The position numbers and the translations under genes are program-made. Positions 59,460 to 64,000 of a stretch of 64,000 bases of DNA are shown piece after piece. Source of the DNA: Bacteroidales bacterium (lineage in GTDB: Bacteria > Bacteroidota > Bacteroidia > Bacteroidales > P3); assembly GCA_017443265.1 (NCBI GenBank), contig JAFSOU010000012.1:1-64000 (forward strand). Reading direction: 5' to 3'. The notes beneath the pieces are model-generated. The model was not told where the DNA came from and made no database searches. It worked only from the letters and a program-made list of their open reading frames with translations. Every line of letters starts with the position of its first letter. The stretch's first letter is position 1.

Positions 59460-60493
59460 AGAAAAAACTTCTGCTTTTAGGGAACAACAGTGTGCATACC
59501 GCCAATTACTATCACCTTGTGAAAGACTATTTTGACGATGTGCTGATTGTTGCCGACAAAACAGGAGGTTCGTGCGAAGGGCTTCCAGTGATAGCGTTGG
59601 ACTATTCTACCAATCCGTTGATAATGCTGAAAACCTTCCGAGCTACAAAACGCATTGTCAAAGAGTTTCAGCCCACCATCATACACGGACAGCAAATAAA
59701 CAAGGCCTTGCTATTCGCTGTTTGGGCCAACTGTCGCAGAAAAATCCCTATGGTAGCCACCGCTTGGGGCAGCGATATTTTGGTTATCCCAAATCAGAAT
59801 TTTGTTTACAGGCTGATTGTCAAATATATACTCCGCACAATTCCCTACTTTTCTTCCGACTCCCAATTTATGGCCGAACAGATGAACCGTATTGCAGGAA
59901 GGAAACTCGACATAACCATAGCCAATTTTGGTATCGATGTGGTGGAAAACTCTTTGGAGAAACAGAACATAATCTATTCCAACCGTCTGCACGAGAAACT
60001 TTACCGCATAGACCGAATAATTTCGGCTTTCGGCGAATTTTCGAAAACAAACCCTGGCTGGAATCTTGTGGTGGCGGCTACGGGCAGCGAAACAGACAAA
60101 CTGAAAATGCTTGTCAACCAACTTGGAATAACGGATAAAGTGAAATTTGTGGGTTGGCTCGACAAAACACAGAACAACTACTATTACTCCATAGCAAAGT
60201 ACTGGGTGTCAATTCCTAAGAGCGACGCCACCTCCATCAGCCTGTTCGAGGCGATGAGCTTCGACTGTATCCCTGTTGTTTCCGACCTTCCCGCCAACCG
60301 CGAATGGGTAAAGGATGGCGAAAATGGACTGGTTGTAAGCGACATAAACTCGAATTTCATTGCTTTGGCAACCGATATACCTACTGAAAAAGTCGTTAGG
60401 ATAAACAGGGACATAGTGATGAAAAACGCCACCAAGGAGGCAAACAAAGCGAAATATTTGGGTATCTACAAAAAAATCCTCGAACGTCAATGA
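59456..60493 (+). CDS. GT4-like glycosyltransferase
   Basis: This is a 345-residue enzyme. N-terminal part: LLLGNNSVHTANYYHLVKDY and PMVATAWGSDILVIPNQNF. Donor half: SLFEAMSFDCIPVVSDLPAN and REWVKDGENGLVV. The usual first Glu of E-x7-E is replaced by a Ser/Asp-rich PKSDATSISLFEAMS, a common variant. Coupled at both ends by ATGA overlaps. Confidence 0.88.
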   Translation: MKKKLLLLGNNSVHTANYYHLVKDYFDDVLIVADKTGGSCEGLPVIALDYSTNPLIMLKTFRATKRIVKEFQPTIIHGQQINKALLFAVWANCRRKIPMVATAWGSDILVIPNQNFVYRLIVKYILRTIPYFSSDSQFMAEQMNRIAGRKLDITIANFGIDVVENSLEKQNIIYSNRLHEKLYRIDRIISAFGEFSKTNPGWNLVVAATGSETDKLKMLVNQLGITDKVKFVGWLDKTQNNYYYSIAKYWVSIPKSDATSISLFEAMSFDCIPVVSDLPANREWVKDGENGLVVSDINSNFIALATDIPTEKVVRINRDIVMKNATKEANKAKYLGIYKKILERQ

Positions 60494-61719
60494 ACATCCT
60501 CATAATCAACCACTACGCTGGAAGTCCCGAAATGGGCATGGAGTTCCGTCCTTACTATCTTGCACGCGAATGGCAGAAACTCGGGCACAAGGTCTTGATT
60601 GTGGGGGGCACATACTCACATTTGCGGAAAAAACAGCCCGAAAAGGCCGGCTCCCAAATTATTGATGGGATAGAATACCTTTGGCTGAAGACTCCGTCGT
60701 ACCATGGCAACGGAGTGAAACGTTTTTTGTCGATGCTTGTGTTTACGGCAAAACTGTGGTGTATGACAAAAAAAATAGTCTCTATATTCCACCCCGATGC
60801 CGTAATTGCTTCGTCAACATATCCTTTGGACAACTATCCCGCTCGGCGGATTGCCCGAAAAAGCGGGGGAATACATATTTACGAAATACACGACCTTTGG
60901 CCGCTCTCGCCTATGGAGATCGGCGGCATGTCGCCTCACCACCCCTTTGTTGTTTTGATGCAACATGCCGAAAACTATGCATACAGACATTGCTCAGCAG
61001 TGCTTTCCATACTCCCCAAAGCCAAGGAACATTGCGTGGCCCACGGGCTTCCTGCCGACCGTTTCTTTCATGTACCCAACGGCATTGCCGAAGATGACTG
61101 GACAACTCCTGAACCTTTGTCCGATGAATATAAACGGTTGATAGATAAGCTTAAATCCGAAGGAGATTTTTTAGTAGGTTATCTCGGCGGTCACGCTCTG
61201 TCCAACGCTCTCGACACGTTGCTCGACACTGCCAAAATTGTTTCAACAAATGGAATAAAATTTATCCTTGTTGGCAATGGAGTTGAAAAACAGCATCTTA
61301 TGCAGCGGGCTGACAATGAGCATATCAATAATGTTTATTTCCTTCCGCCTATAAATAAGTCGATGGTTCCCAGTTTTTTAGAGGCTATGGATGCACTGTA
61401 TATCGGTTGGAAAAAGAATCCGCTTTACCGTTTTGGCATCAGTCCTAACAAAATTTTCGACTATATGATGAGCGGAAAACCTGTTGTCCACTCCGTTGAA
61501 GCAGGAAACGACCCCGTGTCCGAAGCCGCTTGCGGAAAATCTGTAGAAGCTGAAAATCCGCAGAAAGCTGCCGAGGCTTTTGTCGCACTTAAACAAATGC
61601 CGTTGGCGGAGCGGCAACAGATGGGAATCAACGGGAAAAAGTATGTTGTTGAAAATCATACTTATGCTGTTTTGTCAAATAATATTTTAAAAGTAATAAA
61701 AAGTTTGCAGATATTATGA
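60490..61719 (+). CDS. WbuB-like family 4 glycosyltransferase
   Basis: This is a 409-residue enzyme starting MNILIINHYAGSPEMGMEFR, the typical WbuB-type opening. The middle has IYEIHDLWPLSPMEIGGMSP, and the donor half FGISPNKIFDYMMSGKPVVH. WbuB-like enzymes add amino sugars to lipid-linked O-antigen or capsule intermediates; the exact sugar is unknown. ATGA overlap with both neighbours. Confidence 0.9.
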   Translation: MNILIINHYAGSPEMGMEFRPYYLAREWQKLGHKVLIVGGTYSHLRKKQPEKAGSQIIDGIEYLWLKTPSYHGNGVKRFLSMLVFTAKLWCMTKKIVSIFHPDAVIASSTYPLDNYPARRIARKSGGIHIYEIHDLWPLSPMEIGGMSPHHPFVVLMQHAENYAYRHCSAVLSILPKAKEHCVAHGLPADRFFHVPNGIAEDDWTTPEPLSDEYKRLIDKLKSEGDFLVGYLGGHALSNALDTLLDTAKIVSTNGIKFILVGNGVEKQHLMQRADNEHINNVYFLPPINKSMVPSFLEAMDALYIGWKKNPLYRFGISPNKIFDYMMSGKPVVHSVEAGNDPVSEAACGKSVEAENPQKAAEAFVALKQMPLAERQQMGINGKKYVVENHTYAVLSNNILKVIKSLQIL

Positions 61720-62912
61720 AAATACCGTTTTCGCCCCCCGACATCACTGAAAATGAGATAAATGCCGTTGCCGAAGCCCTGCGTTCGGGATGGATAACCA
61801 CCGGTCCGCGCACCAAGGAGTTCGAGCGCCGCATTGCCGAGCTCTGCCACACCTCTAAAGCCGTGTGCCTGAACTCCGCCACTGCATGTATGGAGCTGAT
61901 ACTGCGCATATTGGGTGTTGGCGAGGGCGACGAGGTTATTACGTCGGCCTACACCTACACCGCCACGGCAAGCGTAATCTGCCACGTGGGTGCCAAGCCC
62001 GTGTTTGTGGACACACAAGCCGACAGCTTTGAGATGGATTACGACAAGCTGGAACAGGCCATAACGCCCCGCACCAAGGCTGTGATGCCCGTCGATTTGG
62101 CAGGCATCGTGTGCGACTACGACCGTGTTTTCGCCGCCGTGGAGGCTCGGCGTCAGCTGTTCCAACCGAAAACCGACCTGCAGGCGGCTTTCGGTCGCGT
62201 CATAGTCCTTGCCGACGCTGCCCACGCTTTTGGCGCAAGTCGCCAAGGAAAGATGTGCGGCGAAATTGCCGACTTCACCTCGTTTTCGTTCCATGCGGTG
62301 AAAAACCTTACCACCGCCGAAGGGGGAGCCCTCACTTGGCGCGACATCAATGGTATCGACAACGAGTGGCTTTACAAGCAGTTTATGCTCTACTCGCTGC
62401 ACGGACAGAGCAAGGACGCTTTCGCCAAGACACAGCTCGGAGCGTGGGAGTACGACATTGTTTATCCGGCTTACAAATGTAATATGACCGACATAATGGC
62501 GGCCATCGGGCTGGCACAGCAGGAGCGTTATCCGCAACTGCTGCAACGTCGCAGGGAAATAATAGGTATTTATGACAATATTTTGAAAGACAGCAATATA
62601 CAAGTGTTGAACCACTATGCCGACGACCATGCTTCGAGCGGGCATCTGTACCTTACACGCTTACTCGGCAAGGACGTGGAGCAGCGCAACACCGTCATCA
62701 CACGCATGGCCGAGCGCGGCATTGCCACCAACGTACACTACAAACCCCTGCCGATGATGACCGCCTACCGACAACTTGGTTTCGATATAGCCGCCTACCC
62801 CAATGCTTACAATCTGTATTCCAACGAATTAACTCTGCCGTTGCACACTCTCCTCACCGACGAGCAGGCACAATTTGTGGCGGAGAATCTGGCGGAGATT
62901 TGTAATTGTTGA
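61716..62912 (+). CDS. DegT/DnrJ/EryC1/StrS aminotransferase
   Basis: This is a 398-residue PLP enzyme. The PLP lysine lies in TSFSFHAVKNLTTAEGGAL; VLADAAHAFGASRQG carries the Asp and the cofactor-ring contact; an early loop reads GWITTGPRTKEFERRIAELC. It makes an amino sugar (for example a 4-amino-4,6-dideoxyhexose) as a nucleotide-linked precursor for the glycan. A hexapeptide acetyltransferase such as the one at 51791 could act on its product. A short AT-rich repeat stretch (ATTACTAATTACTAACT) follows it. Confidence 0.93.
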   Translation: MKIPFSPPDITENEINAVAEALRSGWITTGPRTKEFERRIAELCHTSKAVCLNSATACMELILRILGVGEGDEVITSAYTYTATASVICHVGAKPVFVDTQADSFEMDYDKLEQAITPRTKAVMPVDLAGIVCDYDRVFAAVEARRQLFQPKTDLQAAFGRVIVLADAAHAFGASRQGKMCGEIADFTSFSFHAVKNLTTAEGGALTWRDINGIDNEWLYKQFMLYSLHGQSKDAFAKTQLGAWEYDIVYPAYKCNMTDIMAAIGLAQQERYPQLLQRRREIIGIYDNILKDSNIQVLNHYADDHASSGHLYLTRLLGKDVEQRNTVITRMAERGIATNVHYKPLPMMTAYRQLGFDIAAYPNAYNLYSNELTLPLHTLLTDEQAQFVAENLAEICNC

Positions 62913-62944
62913 AATTACTAATTACTAACTAATTACTAATTAAA

Positions 62945-63532
62945 TTGAAGCGTTTGTTCGACATAATATTCAGTTTTTTGGGACTGACAGTGCTCTCTCC
63001 GCTATTCCTTTTGTTGGCGGTTTGGATAAAGCTCGACAGCCGTGGTCCGGTGTTTTACAGACAGGTGCGTGTCGGTCGGCACAACCGCGATTTCCGCATC
63101 TTCAAGTTCCGTTCCATGCGTGTGGGCAGCGACAAAGGCAGTCTTGTAACTATCGGCGGCCGCGACCCGCGTGTAACGCGTTCCGGTTATTACATCCGCA
63201 AGCTGAAGCTCGACGAGCTGCCCCAGCTTATCAACGTGCTGATAGGCGACATGAGTTTTGTCGGCCCGCGTCCCGAAGTGCGCAAGTACGTGGACATGTA
63301 CACCACCGAGCAGTTGCATGTGCTCGACGTGCGTCCCGGCATAACCGACGAAGCATCAATAGCTTACCGCAACGAAAACGAACTCCTTGCCACTGCCGCC
63401 GACCCCGAGCGTTTCTACATCGAAACGGTGATGCCCGACAAACTGCGTATCAATCTGCAATACGTTCAAAATCATAGTCTTTGGGGTGATATTAAATTGA
63501 TATTCAAGACATTGTCGGTAGTATTTCATTGA
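62945..63532 (+). CDS. PglC/WcaJ-type phosphoglycosyl transferase
   Basis: This is a 195-residue monotopic enzyme. The N-terminal membrane hairpin MKRLFDIIFSFLGLTVLSP is followed by RGPVFYRQVRVGRHNRDF, RIFKFRSMR, and the catalytic and phosphate-binding blocks LKLDELPQLINVLIGDMSFV and GPRPEVRKYVDMYT. It transfers a phospho-sugar to undecaprenyl phosphate to start each glycan chain. The start is a TTG at 62945: no ATG gives the conserved N-terminus, and the KRLFDI opening is standard. Last gene of the operon. Confidence 0.92.
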   Translation: MKRLFDIIFSFLGLTVLSPLFLLLAVWIKLDSRGPVFYRQVRVGRHNRDFRIFKFRSMRVGSDKGSLVTIGGRDPRVTRSGYYIRKLKLDELPQLINVLIGDMSFVGPRPEVRKYVDMYTTEQLHVLDVRPGITDEASIAYRNENELLATAADPERFYIETVMPDKLRINLQYVQNHSLWGDIKLIFKTLSVVFH

Positions 63533-63624
63533 TGGTTTTGTCCGGTGGTGCAAAAAGTTTTTTTTCGTTTCATAACAATAAAACGACATCCTTTCAGTTA
63601 TGAATCCGAAAAAAAATAGACATT

Positions 63625-64000
63625 ATGAAAAAGTTATTTATTTGCATTTTTGCAGGATTAGCCCTTGTGGCTCAAGGATGTAACAAAAGCACTGTCAATT
63701 CCGACAGCGACACCTCACGGCACGACGTTTCGGAGCCTCGCCTTACCCTTACCGATTTCACCGACGTTGCCGCCGCAACCATCGACGGGGTGGTGCATAT
63801 CAAAACAGAGATGAAGCAGCTCACGCCAATGTACCAGTCGTTTTTTGGGTTGCTTATCCCGCAAGGCGTTCAGGAACAGGTATATAGCGCTTTCGGTTCG
63901 GGAGTCATCATCTCCGACGACGGCTACATACTCACCAACAACCACGTGGTGCAGGACGCCGAGCGTATCACCGTAACCCTCAACGACCGTCGTCAGATGT
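63625..64000 (+). CDS. HtrA/DegP-like periplasmic serine protease, 5' part only
   Basis: The first 125 codons run off the right edge. The signal peptide is [19 protein letters not shown], lipoprotein-type, which is unusual since DegP is normally soluble. The protease domain begins with [20 protein letters not shown] and [19 protein letters not shown], including the catalytic His. The Asp, Ser and PDZ parts are outside the window. Likely envelope quality-control protease. Confidence 0.88.
   Translation, partial: MKKLFICIFAGLALVAQGCNKSTVNSDSDTSRHDVSEPRLTLTDFTDVAAATIDGVVHIKTEMKQLTPMYQSFFGLLIPQGVQEQVYSAFGSGVIISDDGYILTNNHVVQDAERITVTLNDRRQM

Overview
The window looks like a chromosomal segment of a Bacteroidales bacterium (phylum Bacteroidota). 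Several intergenic regions carry the Bacteroides-type promoter, TTTG, 19 bases, TAnnTTTG. Many exported proteins have Bacteroidetes-type lipoprotein signals. The gene families are also typical of the group: HmuY/HmuR/HmuS heme uptake, PorT-like and Porin_10-like barrels, a FISUMP surface protein, M16 zinc proteases and a Wzx/GT4/PglC-type polysaccharide cluster. No tRNA, rRNA or CRISPR array was seen.

Bases 1-25,600 are dominated by a dispersed heme/iron locus. A calycin-like lipoprotein and an HmuY-like hemophore are followed by a porin-like barrel, an imelysin-type lipoprotein, a di-heme cytochrome-type lipoprotein and a CcsBA-type cytochrome c assembly protein. Next comes an HmuR-like TonB receptor. 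After an AT-rich island (about 12.4-16.3 kb) the locus resumes with HmuS (CobN-like heme dechelatase), HmuT, HmuU (ExbB-like) and HmuV. The island holds a long hairpin RNA candidate, a two-domain protein (EVE/PUA-like reader plus HsdR-type nuclease), an ASCH gene with a nonsense codon, two unknown genes and an array of mini-hairpins. Downstream of hmuV is a scarred stretch. It contains a 3' tail of a second hmuR, a YoeB toxin remnant, a repeated hmuV tail flanking an AAA/DUF4143 ATPase, and a decayed polyvalent-kinase gene between divergent direct repeats.

Bases 25,600-39,500 are mostly housekeeping: M16 peptidase, Xre/DUF2975 pair, LysS, an AddA/RecB-like helicase-nuclease, and a minus-strand operon of M20 dipeptidase, DUF4834-like protein, YggS, Ogt and an exported flavodoxin. 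Between lysS and the helicase lie two inverted-repeat elements, one carrying a GxxExxY nuclease-like ORF. ORF-less relatives sit at 39.6 kb and 52.4 kb, so this appears to be a family of intervening-sequence-like or MITE-like elements.

Bases 39,500-51,700 contain a strong small-RNA candidate (about 39,999-40,234) with a perfect promoter and an intrinsic terminator, then a lipoprotein/serine-protease pair, a FISUMP protein, a porin, TrxB, a PorT-like barrel, a 45-residue orphan protein, an S24/S26 peptidase and a DAACS symporter. From 51.8 kb come a hexapeptide acetyltransferase and a large FAD/Fe-S dehydrogenase. The glycan operon (55.7-63.5 kb: Wzx flippase, four glycosyltransferases, DegT aminotransferase, phosphoglycosyl transferase) is largely linked by 4-base ATGA overlaps. 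The window ends inside an HtrA-like protease. All names are from reading the sequence; no database search was run.
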